Below are positions 8,184-15,041 of a DNA stretch of 20,386 nt, one piece after another. A program made the position numbers and the translations under genes. Numbering within the stretch: position 1 is the stretch's first letter; every line of letters starts with the position of its first letter. This DNA is from an uncultured Porphyromonadaceae bacterium (lineage in GTDB: Bacteria > Bacteroidota > Bacteroidia > Bacteroidales > Muribaculaceae). The notes beneath the pieces were generated by a model, which saw only the letters and a program-made list of their open reading frames with translations, did not search any database and had not been told where the DNA came from. The stretch is taken from NCBI GenBank assembly GCA_905202215.1, contig CAJKRG010000056.1, positions 1 to 20,386 of the forward strand, in the 5' to 3' direction.

Positions 8184-9791
8184 ATGAAACAGACTCTATT
8201 AACTGCCCTCGGCCTCGCGCTCCTGCTTCCGGCAGGAGCCGCAGCCCAGAGCGCCATCGATGCCTACAACATCACTCCCACTCAGCTGCGCGGAACAGCA
8301 CGCTTCGTGTCGATGGGCGGCGCATTCACCTCGCTCGGCGGCGACCTATCGTCGATGACCCAGAACCCCGCCGGCATCGGCCTCTACCGTAAAAGCGATG
8401 TCGGTCTGACGTTCGACGTAAGCATACGTAACTACAAGACCGACACCGATCAGGGATCGTACAAGGACAGTCAGACAAAGGCTTTCTTCGACAATTTCGG
8501 CTATGTGGGCGTAATCGGTCTCAACGGCGCGATGAACACTCTCTCGTGGGGCGTGAGCTACAACCGCCTGAACGCTTTCGACCGTCGTTTCAGCGGATAT
8601 AACATGCCGACCGAGACGTCGCTCTCCAACTATATCGCCTCCTACACCCAGGGGGTGAACTCGACAGAAATGCTGTTCGACAAAGACAAGAACTATAATC
8701 CTTACCTTGACTCGAACAACGACTGGCTTTCCATACTTGCCTATAACTCGATGGTGATAAACAACACCGGGTCGAATACCGAATACGCCGGCCTTTATCA
8801 GAACGGAACTATCGGCGACGCCATGTACGACGTGCGCGAGACCGGTCATACCGACGAATACAACATCGACTTTGCCGGAAACTTCAACGACGTTGTATTC
8901 TGGGGCCTCGGCGTCGGAATCATCGACATGGAGTATACCCGCCAGACCAACTACAGCGAAAGCATGAGCGGCGCCCTTGTCTACAACGAGCAGACCGACG
9001 CTCTCACCACCGGCAACGCCGGTTTCGGCCTCTACAACATCAAGCGCACCACAGGAACCGGCGCGAATATCAAATTCGGTCTTATCGTGCGCCCGATCGA
9101 AGCCCTGCGCCTCGGTTTCGCAATCCATACCCCCACATGGCTGCACCTCACCAACCAGGGTTACGGCGAAATGACCGGGCGATTCACTCCCGACGGTTCG
9201 CAGACACCAAACGAGACATCTGAATACACTGACGACTTCGACTACGACTGGCGCCTCAACTCGCCCTGGCGCTTCATGATCGGAGCCTCGACAGTCATCG
9301 GAAGCAAAGCTATCCTCAGTGTCGACTACGAGCGTGTGGCATATGCCGACATGAAGATGAAATACCAGCAATACGGTACATGGGGCAACAACTTTGTCGA
9401 GGACAAACAGGGCAACGATGACATCAAATCGTACTACAAGGCCTCCAACATCGTCCGTGTCGGTGCCGAATACCGCATTACTCCCTCGTTCAGCGTCCGT
9501 GCGGGCTACAACTACCAGACATCAAACATGCGCGACGCCGCAGCCGACAACCGCACCGAAATCTACACCGCCGGCACCGATCCCAGCTACTCCTTCGACA
9601 AGGATACCCAGAACATCTGCCTCGGCCTCGGCTACCGCTACAAAGGCTGGTATATCGACCTCGCCTATCAGCACACCAACATCAAGAGCACATTCCACGC
9701 CTACACTCCGTTCGCAGGTCTGAAGACTCCGCAGGCCGACCGCTCCGACAACTACAACAATATCGTCCTCTCCACCGGATTCCGCTTCTGA
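8184..9791 (+). CDS. OmpP1/FadL/TodX-type outer membrane transport protein ('hemin receptor'-like)
   Basis: This 535-residue protein has a signal peptide (MKQTLLTALGLALLLPAGAAAQ). It is followed by the N-terminal signature of this Bacteroidota family: ARFVSMGGAFTSLGGDLSSM then TQNPAGIGLYR. This resembles the FadL-family start with its conserved NPAG. The rest alternates hydrophobic and polar residues as in beta-strands, with Tyr/Trp-rich strand ends, and the chain ends in Phe (STGFRF), the usual outer-membrane barrel terminus. FadL proteins carry hydrophobic compounds across the outer membrane. Bacteroidota members are often labelled hemin receptors with little evidence, so the substrate is open. 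It is probably the second gene of a unit with the Trp-rich protein and is closed by a strong terminator. Confidence 0.9.
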   Translation: MKQTLLTALGLALLLPAGAAAQSAIDAYNITPTQLRGTARFVSMGGAFTSLGGDLSSMTQNPAGIGLYRKSDVGLTFDVSIRNYKTDTDQGSYKDSQTKAFFDNFGYVGVIGLNGAMNTLSWGVSYNRLNAFDRRFSGYNMPTETSLSNYIASYTQGVNSTEMLFDKDKNYNPYLDSNNDWLSILAYNSMVINNTGSNTEYAGLYQNGTIGDAMYDVRETGHTDEYNIDFAGNFNDVVFWGLGVGIIDMEYTRQTNYSESMSGALVYNEQTDALTTGNAGFGLYNIKRTTGTGANIKFGLIVRPIEALRLGFAIHTPTWLHLTNQGYGEMTGRFTPDGSQTPNETSEYTDDFDYDWRLNSPWRFMIGASTVIGSKAILSVDYERVAYADMKMKYQQYGTWGNNFVEDKQGNDDIKSYYKASNIVRVGAEYRITPSFSVRAGYNYQTSNMRDAAADNRTEIYTAGTDPSYSFDKDTQNICLGLGYRYKGWYIDLAYQHTNIKSTFHAYTPFAGLKTPQADRSDNYNNIVLSTGFRF

Positions 9792-9822
9792 CCGAAGCAA
9801 ATCATTCCGTCTGATTACAGGA

Positions 9823-9930
9823 GCGCGCCCCTCGGAGGCACACTTCTAACGCCGAATTATCACCCCATGCGTTCGCGCATGGGGTATTTTATTTTTGTGT
9901 CTGCACCAAACGCGCGCCTCGTAGAGGCGC
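9823..9930. repeat. Two related GC-rich hairpins flanking the terminator
   Basis: Positions 9823-9841 (GCGCGCCCCTCGGAGGCAC) and 9912-9930 (GCGCGCCTCGTAGAGGCGC) are similar imperfect palindromes about 90 bp apart, one on each side of the OmpP1 terminator. The second folds as a 7-bp stem (9914-9920 with 9924-9930) with a GTA loop. Neither is followed by a T run, so they are not obvious terminators. They may be copies of a small dispersed hairpin repeat. Confidence 0.45.
9863..9896 (+). terminator. Rho-independent terminator with UUCG tetraloop after the OmpP1-type gene
   Basis: A perfect 9-bp stem (9863-9871 CCCCATGCG with 9876-9884 CGCATGGGG) encloses a TTCG tetraloop and is followed by TATTTTATTTTTG. 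It is one of the strongest terminators in the window. Confidence 0.92.
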
Positions 9931-10023
9931 TGCTGTGTGAATAGCCGCCCGGATATTCAACCGCTGACCGCGGTAGGGTTTTCTTTTTTGCGAACCGTCA
10001 TATTCCGGTAAAATTCAAATAAA

Positions 10024-10056
10024 TTTGGTGTTGCTCTCGACTTATTCGTAATTTTG
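10024..10056 (+). promoter_or_regulatory. queA promoter, Bacteroidota type (-33 TTTG, -7 TAATTTTG)
   Basis: TTTG at 10024-10027 and TAATTTTG at 10049-10056 are separated by 21 bp. Both match the Bacteroidota sigma-ABfr consensus (TTTG - about 19-21 - TAnnTTTG). Transcription would begin about 10061-10064, only a few bases before the first in-frame ATG. Confidence 0.7.
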
Positions 10057-10071
10057 CGTAAAATTATGGAA

Positions 10072-11301
10072 ATGACCGACCCGCGAAATATATCTATCGA
10101 GGAATACGACTATCCTCTGCCCGACGAGCGAATCGCCCGCCACCCCCTTGCCGAACGCGATGCCTGCAAACTGCTTTACTACCGACCCGGGCTGACGCCT
10201 GAAGACCATATATTCTCGGAGCTACCATCGCTGCTGGCGCCCGGAACAATGCTGATTTACAATAATACACGCGTGATCAACGCGCGCCTGCGATTTACCA
10301 AGGACACAGGAGCCGCAATCGAGATATTCTGCCTCGAGCCTGACGAACCGGCCGACTACGCGCAGTCGTTCGCCTCGACGGCCTCATGTTCGTGGAATTG
10401 CCTGATCGGCAACTCGAAGAAGTGGAAAGAAGGCGTGCTTACAATGCCTCTCGAGGTTAAAGGCACCAAATTCGACCTCCACGCCATCCGGACAAGTACC
10501 CCGGGCACACCGGGCCAGACCGTCCGATTCGAATGGGATGCGCCGACGGTCTCTTTTTCCGAGATAATATCGGCTGCGGGAGAAATACCCATTCCGCCTT
10601 ATCTCAACCGGCGTTCCGAAAGCTCCGACACGACCGACTATCAGACTGTCTACAGCCATATCGAAGGCTCCGTGGCCGCACCGACGGCCGGCCTCCATTT
10701 CACGCCCGCTCTGCTCGGACGCCTCGACAACGCCGGAATAGAGCGCCGCGAGGTGACACTTCATGTCGGCGCAGGAACATTCCGGCCCGTATCGGCCGAG
10801 CGAATCGGCGACCACGACATGCACAGCGAGTTCATAGCCGTAGACCGCGACTTCATTGCCGATCTTGCCGAGGCCATCGAGGCATGCCGCCCGATAGCCG
10901 CCGTCGGCACGACATCGGTACGCACCCTCGAAAGTCTGTATCATATCGGTGTGCTGATAAGCGCCGGAAAATGGACCGGCGAACTTCCCCAGTGGACGCC
11001 ATACGAACCGGGACTTCCCGCACCTGAAGCGTCTGAAGCACTGAGGGCAGTGGTGAGGTATCTCGACGCCGCGGGCGAAAGTGTACTTCTCGCCCATACA
11101 CGTATAATAATAGCACCGGGATATACATACCGCATAGTCGGAACAATGGTGACGAACTTCCACCAGCCGGCATCGACGCTCCTCCTGCTCGTATCGGCTT
11201 TCATCGGTCCGGAATGGCGACAGGTCTACGACCACGCCCTTGCAGGCGCTTACCGGTTTCTCAGCTACGGGGATGCGTGTCTTTTCACACGCCGTGTTTG
11301 A
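10072..11301 (+). CDS. queA: S-adenosylmethionine:tRNA ribosyltransferase-isomerase, long Bacteroidota form
   Basis: QueA moves the ribosyl group of S-adenosylmethionine onto preQ1 at the tRNA wobble position to make epoxyqueuosine, the penultimate queuosine step, in the cytoplasm. Family hallmarks are present: YPLPDERIARHPL near the N-terminus, MLIYNNTRVINARL, the VAAPTAGLHFTP block, EVTLHVGAGTFRPV, and GTMVTNFHQPASTLLLLV near the end. At about 409 residues it is longer than E. coli QueA (about 356), matching the long paralogue seen in Bacteroidota. Start choice: an upstream in-frame TTG (10054) overlaps the promoter -7 box and is excluded. ATG 10066 (MEMTDP) and ATG 10072 (MTDP) remain, and the family N-terminus favours 10072. 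No other queuosine genes lie here. Confidence 0.95.
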   Translation: MTDPRNISIEEYDYPLPDERIARHPLAERDACKLLYYRPGLTPEDHIFSELPSLLAPGTMLIYNNTRVINARLRFTKDTGAAIEIFCLEPDEPADYAQSFASTASCSWNCLIGNSKKWKEGVLTMPLEVKGTKFDLHAIRTSTPGTPGQTVRFEWDAPTVSFSEIISAAGEIPIPPYLNRRSESSDTTDYQTVYSHIEGSVAAPTAGLHFTPALLGRLDNAGIERREVTLHVGAGTFRPVSAERIGDHDMHSEFIAVDRDFIADLAEAIEACRPIAAVGTTSVRTLESLYHIGVLISAGKWTGELPQWTPYEPGLPAPEASEALRAVVRYLDAAGESVLLAHTRIIIAPGYTYRIVGTMVTNFHQPASTLLLLVSAFIGPEWRQVYDHALAGAYRFLSYGDACLFTRRV

Positions 11302-11363
11302 GTGTAGGACAAACCCGAAACGTATATATTCACAAACGAAAAGTAACCTAACATTATCATATC

Positions 11364-12158
11364 ATGGTAAATTTCTCTTTGGAGGGTAAAGTGGCCCTCG
11401 TCACAGGTGGTGTCTACGGCATCGGATTCGCTATCGCAAAGGCTCTTCACGAAGCCGGCGCAAAAATAGTATATAACTGCAACACACAGGCCTCGATGGA
11501 TCTCGGCATAGCCAACTATAAGGAGGCCGGAATCGAGGCCAAAGGATATCTCTGCGACGTCACCGACGAAGAAGCCGTCAAGGCTATGGTAGCCGACATC
11601 GAGAATACGGTCGGCACTATCGATATTCTTGTGAACAACGCCGGTATTATCAAACGCATTCCCATGACCGACATGGCCGTGGAGGATTTCCGCAAGGTGG
11701 TCGACATCGACCTCGTCGCTCCCTTTATCTGCGCCAAGGCCGTTATCCCCGGCATGATTAAGAAAGGACACGGCAAAATCATCAATATCTGTTCTATGAT
11801 GAGCGAACTCGGCCGCGAGACCGTATCGGCCTATGCAGCCGCAAAGGGCGGCCTAAAAATGCTCACACGCAACATCTGCTCGGAATACGGCGAAGCCAAC
11901 ATTCAGTGCAACGGCATTGGCCCGGGCTATATAGCCACAGCCCAGACGGCCCCCCTGCGCGAACGCCAGCCCGACGGCAGCCGTCACCCCTTCGATCAGT
12001 TCATAGTCTCCAAAACACCTGCAGGCCGCTGGGGCACCCCCGAAGACCTCATGGGTCCGGCCGTCTTCCTGGCCTCCTCGGCTTCCGACTTCGTAAACGG
12101 CCACATCCTCTACGTCGACGGCGGCATCCTCGCCTACATCGGCAAGCAACCCTCCTGA
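11364..12158 (+). CDS. kduD: 2-dehydro-3-deoxy-D-gluconate 5-dehydrogenase (KduD-type SDR; often labelled gluconate 5-dehydrogenase)
   Basis: This 264-residue cytoplasmic short-chain dehydrogenase/reductase has the cofactor motif TGGVYGIG at 14-21, NNAG at 91-94, catalytic S144, and YAAAK (Y157, K161). The PGYIATAQTAPLR segment and the C-terminal VNGHILYVDGGILAYIG fit the KduD/IdnO branch. It would interconvert 3-deoxy-D-glycero-2,5-hexodiulosonate and 2-keto-3-deoxygluconate with NAD(H). The KduD assignment over gluconate 5-dehydrogenase rests on its neighbours (kduI, kdgK, kdgA). It is separated from the rest of the cluster by a 512-bp insert that carries a reverse-strand gene between inverted heptad repeats. 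No clear promoter is visible in the 62 bp before it. Confidence 0.88.
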   Translation: MVNFSLEGKVALVTGGVYGIGFAIAKALHEAGAKIVYNCNTQASMDLGIANYKEAGIEAKGYLCDVTDEEAVKAMVADIENTVGTIDILVNNAGIIKRIPMTDMAVEDFRKVVDIDLVAPFICAKAVIPGMIKKGHGKIINICSMMSELGRETVSAYAAAKGGLKMLTRNICSEYGEANIQCNGIGPGYIATAQTAPLRERQPDGSRHPFDQFIVSKTPAGRWGTPEDLMGPAVFLASSASDFVNGHILYVDGGILAYIGKQPS

Positions 12159-12168
12159 TTTTAGCCCT

Positions 12169-12196
12169 GAGGAGCGAGGGGCGAGGTACGAAGTTA
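12169..12196. repeat. Left heptad-repeat arm of the four-helix-bundle element
   Basis: Four adjacent 7-bp units read GAGGAGC, GAGGGGC, GAGGTAC, GAAGTTA. Positions 12177-12190 are a perfect 14-bp inverted match to 12645-12658 on the far side of the reverse-strand gene. The stop codon of that gene (TTA on the plus strand, 12194-12196) lies in the last unit. Confidence 0.8.
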
Positions 12197-12547
12197 CTGT
12201 TTGAGAGATTTCATCATTCCGGTAATCATTTTTGCGATCTCGTCCATTAATGGCTCCAAACGCTCGAAATCACTTCTTTTGATATAGTCAAGGTCGCAAG
12301 CCAGTATAAGCTGGCTTGCAACTTCAAGGAGAGAACCATAAGCGATGCTATAGAAATGTAGCTTTTCCTTGGCAAAAAAGCGGCCTGCACCTTCCGCAAT
12401 ATTAGAACTGACAGAGATAACAGCTCTTTGAATCTGATTGCACAATCCGTATTTTTCTTCTATAGGAAATTTCGAAGTAAGCTCATATATTTCTTTGACC
12501 AGGACTCTGGCCTTTTGCCATACGCTCAGTTTCTCAAATATAAACAT
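12194..12547 (-). CDS. Four-helix bundle protein (S23 / 23S rRNA intervening-sequence type)
   Basis: This 117-residue protein matches the four-helix-bundle family first known from 23S rRNA intervening sequences. It starts FEKLSVWQKARVLVKEIYELT, continues FPIEEKYGLCNQIQRAVISV, and has the family core NIAEGAGR at 49-56 followed by the YGSLLEVASQL segment. The biochemical role of stand-alone members is not established; related Avd proteins assist retroelements. Here it is not inside an rRNA gene. It sits on the opposite strand between kduD and the transporter gene, is visibly more AT-rich than its neighbours, and is bracketed by inverted heptad repeats. These are signs of an inserted element. 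Confidence 0.92.
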   Translation of the reverse strand: MFIFEKLSVWQKARVLVKEIYELTSKFPIEEKYGLCNQIQRAVISVSSNIAEGAGRFFAKEKLHFYSIAYGSLLEVASQLILACDLDYIKRSDFERLEPLMDEIAKMITGMMKSLKQ

Positions 12548-12567
12548 AGCCTAAATATTAAGGTTGA

Positions 12568-12575
12568 CAAATATA
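12568..12575 (-). promoter_or_regulatory. Candidate -7 box for the four-helix-bundle gene
   Basis: The minus strand reads TATATTTG, a full match to TAnnTTTG, 20 bp upstream of the ATG. It gives a predicted leader of about 12-16 nt. No TTTG -33 box is seen at the normal spacing. The gene thus appears to carry its own promoter. Confidence 0.45.
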
Positions 12576-12629
12576 CGCAAATTTATTAAATAATAGACGA
12601 TTGTACATATTGCGGAAACACTATTATCC

Positions 12630-12657
12630 TCGTACCCCGTACCTCGTACCTCGCCCC
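12630..12657. repeat. Right heptad-repeat arm of the four-helix-bundle element
   Basis: Four tandem 7-bp units read TCGTACC, CCGTACC, TCGTACC, TCGCCCC, the reverse complement of the GAGGTAC/GAGGGGC family in the left arm. The array ends 13 bp before the TTG start of the transporter gene. Confidence 0.8.
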
Positions 12658-12670
12658 TAACCTAAAAAAA

Positions 12671-14092
12671 TTGGAACAAGTATTTTCTTATATCATAAGC
12701 TTGGGTGCAGCCGTAATGATGCCAGTCATTTTCACCATCTTAGGTGTGTGCATCGGCATAAAACTCGGCGATGCCCTCAAGGCCGGCCTTAAGGTGGGCG
12801 TCGGCTTCGTCGGACTCTCGATTGTCACGGCACTGCTCACCTCGGCCCTCGGCCCGGCCCTCAACGCCGTCGTCGATATCTACGACCTCCAGCTTCATGT
12901 TTTCGACATGGGCTGGCCTGCCGCTGCCGCCGTTGCATACAATACCGCCGTCGGAGCGCTAATCATTCCGGTCTGTTTAGGTGTCAACATCCTCATGCTG
13001 ATAACCAAGACCACCCGCACAGTCAACATCGATCTCTGGAACTACTGGCACTTCGCCTTTATCGGCGCTGTGATATACTTCGCCTCCGGTTCGCTCGCCT
13101 GGGGCTTCTTCGGCGCCATTGTCTGCTACATCATCACTCTGATACTCGCCGACATGACCGCCAAGAAATTCCAGCGATACTATAAGGACATGGACGGCAT
13201 TTCGATTCCGCAGCCCTTCTGCGCAGGATTCGTGCCTTTCGCCTGGGCCATAAACAAGGGCCTCGACAAAATACCCGGCGTCGACAGACTCGAGATCGAC
13301 GCCGAGGGCATGAAGAAGAAATTCGGTCTTCTGGGCGAACCTCTCTTCCTCGGGGTGATAGTAGGCGTCGGCATCGGCTGCCTCACCTGCACGAGCTGGG
13401 CCGAGATCGTCGATAAAATTCCCTATATCCTCGGCCTCGGCATAAAGATGGGCGCCGTCATGGAACTCATTCCCCGCGTGACCGTACTCTTCATCGAAGG
13501 CCTCAAACCCATCAGCGACGCCACCCGAAGCCTCATCGCCCGCAAGTTCAAGGGCGCCGAAGGCCTCAACATCGGCATGAGTCCGGCCCTCGTCATCGGC
13601 AACCCGACGACACTGGTGGTATCGCTGCTGCTCATTCCCGTGACCCTGCTTCTGGCCGTGATCATGCCTGGCAACCAGTTCCTGCCACTGGCTTCGCTCG
13701 CGGGCATGTTCTATGTCTTTCCCCTCGTATTGCCCTTCACCAAAGGCAATGTGTTCAAGACCTTCGTCATCGGACTTGTCGTGATGGCCCTCGGCCTCTA
13801 CCTTGTGACAAATCTGGCCCCGTGGTTCACACTCGCGGCCAAAGACGTCTATGCCGTCACCGGCGATGGCGCGGTAGCTATTCCCGAAGGTTTCGCCGGA
13901 GGCAGCCTCGACTTTGCATCAAGCCCTCTCGCATGGGTGATTTTCCAGTGTGTGCACGGTCTCAAATGGATCGGCACAGCAATACTCGTAGTCGGCACCA
14001 TGGCCATGATGTGGTGGAACCGTGTCCACATCATCCGCAACCAACGCGCCATGGTCGGCGCCAAATCAACCGAAATACAATCTGAAGAATGA
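12671..14092 (+). CDS. GatC/SgcC-type PTS EIIC homologue, probable uronate-pathway sugar transporter
   Basis: This 473-residue inner membrane protein has about 10-12 hydrophobic spans. It aligns along its length with galactitol EIIC (E. coli GatC, about 451 residues): the N-terminal LGAAVMMPVIFTILGVCIG, DLQLHVFDMGWP, the TRTVNIDLWNYWH block, KIPGVDRLEIDAEGMKKKFG, and PGNQFLPLASLA. The start is TTG; MEQVFSYIISLGAAVMMP lines up with the GatC N-terminus, so later ATGs would truncate span 1. No EIIA, EIIB, HPr or EI gene is present in the window, and Bacteroidota generally lack a full sugar PTS. Transport without phosphorylation is therefore the more likely mode (inference). Its stop overlaps the kduI ATG by 4 bp, which argues for a shared substrate pathway rather than galactitol. 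Confidence 0.88.
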   Translation: MEQVFSYIISLGAAVMMPVIFTILGVCIGIKLGDALKAGLKVGVGFVGLSIVTALLTSALGPALNAVVDIYDLQLHVFDMGWPAAAAVAYNTAVGALIIPVCLGVNILMLITKTTRTVNIDLWNYWHFAFIGAVIYFASGSLAWGFFGAIVCYIITLILADMTAKKFQRYYKDMDGISIPQPFCAGFVPFAWAINKGLDKIPGVDRLEIDAEGMKKKFGLLGEPLFLGVIVGVGIGCLTCTSWAEIVDKIPYILGLGIKMGAVMELIPRVTVLFIEGLKPISDATRSLIARKFKGAEGLNIGMSPALVIGNPTTLVVSLLLIPVTLLLAVIMPGNQFLPLASLAGMFYVFPLVLPFTKGNVFKTFVIGLVVMALGLYLVTNLAPWFTLAAKDVYAVTGDGAVAIPEGFAGGSLDFASSPLAWVIFQCVHGLKWIGTAILVVGTMAMMWWNRVHIIRNQRAMVGAKSTEIQSEE

Positions 14093-15009
14093 AAAAAACA
14101 GTCCTCGCGGCCATAGCTCTCGCCGCAACAATGGCCGTATCGGCCCAGACCGAATATAAAATGCTCCGCGCCTGCCATCCCGACGACGTGAAGCGCTACG
14201 ACACCGAACAGCTCCGCTCACATTTCATGATGCCCAAGGTGATGGAAGAAAACAAAATCAACCTCACCTACAGCATGTACGACCGCCTGATCTACGGCGG
14301 TGTAGTGCCTGTCGGCAAGACCGTTGTCCTCGAGACCATAGATCCGCTTAAGGCCGAATACTTCCTCGAACGCCGCGAACTCGGCGTGATCAATACCGGC
14401 GGCGACGGAATAGTGACAGTCGACGGCAAGGACTACGAGCTTCACTTCAAAGATGCCCTCTATGTAGGCCGCGGCAACAAGAACGTCACTTTCCGCAGCA
14501 AGGACAACGCAAACCCGGCCCGCTTCTACATCAACTCAACCCCCGCACACAAGGCATACAAGACGCAGCTCATCACAATCGACGGCCGCAAAGGCTCCAT
14601 CAAGGCAAACCGCATGCATGCAGGCTCGCTCGAAGAGAGCAACGACCGTTATATCAATCAACTTATAACCAACAATGTGCTTGAAGAAGGCCCCTGCCAG
14701 CTGCAGATGGGTCTCACAGAACTTATGCCCGGATCTGTATGGAACACAATGCCCGCCCATACTCACGACCGCCGCGTCGAGGCATATTTCTACTTCAATG
14801 TTCCCGAAGGCAACGCCATATGCCATCTCATGGGCGAGCCCCAGGAAAACCGCCTCATATGGCTTCACAACGAACAGGCCGTGATGTCGCCCGAATGGAG
14901 CATCCACGCTGCCGCAGGAACGTCGAACTACATGTTCATCTGGGGCATGGGCGGCGAAAACCTCGACTACGGCGATATGGACAAAGTGACATATCTCGAA
15001 ATGAAATAA
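14089..15009 (+). CDS. kduI: 5-dehydro-4-deoxy-D-glucuronate isomerase (KduI) with an N-terminal signal peptide
   Basis: KduI isomerises 4-deoxy-L-threo-5-hexosulose uronate to 3-deoxy-D-glycero-2,5-hexodiulosonate. The cupin zinc ligands are present as H224, H226, E231 and H273, and SYFLERRELGV-like, NEQAVMSPEWSIH and FIWGMGGEN blocks match the family. E. coli KduI is about 278 residues and cytoplasmic. This one is 306, and its ligands are shifted by exactly 28 relative to the recalled E. coli numbering (196, 198, 203, 245). The extra N-terminus MKKTVLAAIALAATMAVSAQ is a textbook signal peptide, with cleavage likely before Q20. The start is well supported: its ATGA overlaps the stop of the transporter gene. 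An internal ATG (residue 25) would give a normal-length enzyme but has no clear ribosome site. Periplasmic location is inferred. Confidence 0.94.
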   Translation: MKKTVLAAIALAATMAVSAQTEYKMLRACHPDDVKRYDTEQLRSHFMMPKVMEENKINLTYSMYDRLIYGGVVPVGKTVVLETIDPLKAEYFLERRELGVINTGGDGIVTVDGKDYELHFKDALYVGRGNKNVTFRSKDNANPARFYINSTPAHKAYKTQLITIDGRKGSIKANRMHAGSLEESNDRYINQLITNNVLEEGPCQLQMGLTELMPGSVWNTMPAHTHDRRVEAYFYFNVPEGNAICHLMGEPQENRLIWLHNEQAVMSPEWSIHAAAGTSNYMFIWGMGGENLDYGDMDKVTYLEMK

Positions 15010-15011
15010 AC

Positions 15012-15031
15012 CCGGCAAAAATTTTTGCCGG
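15012..15031. repeat. Perfect 20-bp palindrome after kduI
   Basis: CCGGCAAAAATTTTTGCCGG starts two bases past the kduI stop codon. The T run is inside the palindrome rather than after it, so it is a poor intrinsic terminator. It may be a weak attenuator or an mRNA 3'-end stabilising stem. Confidence 0.6.
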
Positions 15032-15041
15032 TAAGTGAAAA

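Noticed and set aside
8346..9371. 341-codon open frame antisense to the OmpP1-type gene
   Set aside because: It has no recognisable domain and is explained by the sense gene's codon use; similar shadows oppose queA, kduI, gltD-like and kdgK.
10054..10071. TTG at 10054 as the queA start
   Set aside because: It overlaps the promoter -7 box and would lie upstream of the predicted transcription start.
12194..12547. Four-helix-bundle gene as part of an rRNA intervening sequence
   Set aside because: It lies between metabolic genes with no 23S rRNA around it, so only the protein family, not the location, matches.
12169..12658. Heptad arrays considered as a CRISPR array
   Set aside because: The units are 7 bp with no spacers and no cas genes are present.
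12671..14092. Galactitol catabolism locus
   Set aside because: No EIIA, EIIB, galactitol-phosphate dehydrogenase or tagatose aldolase is present; all neighbouring enzymes belong to uronate breakdown.
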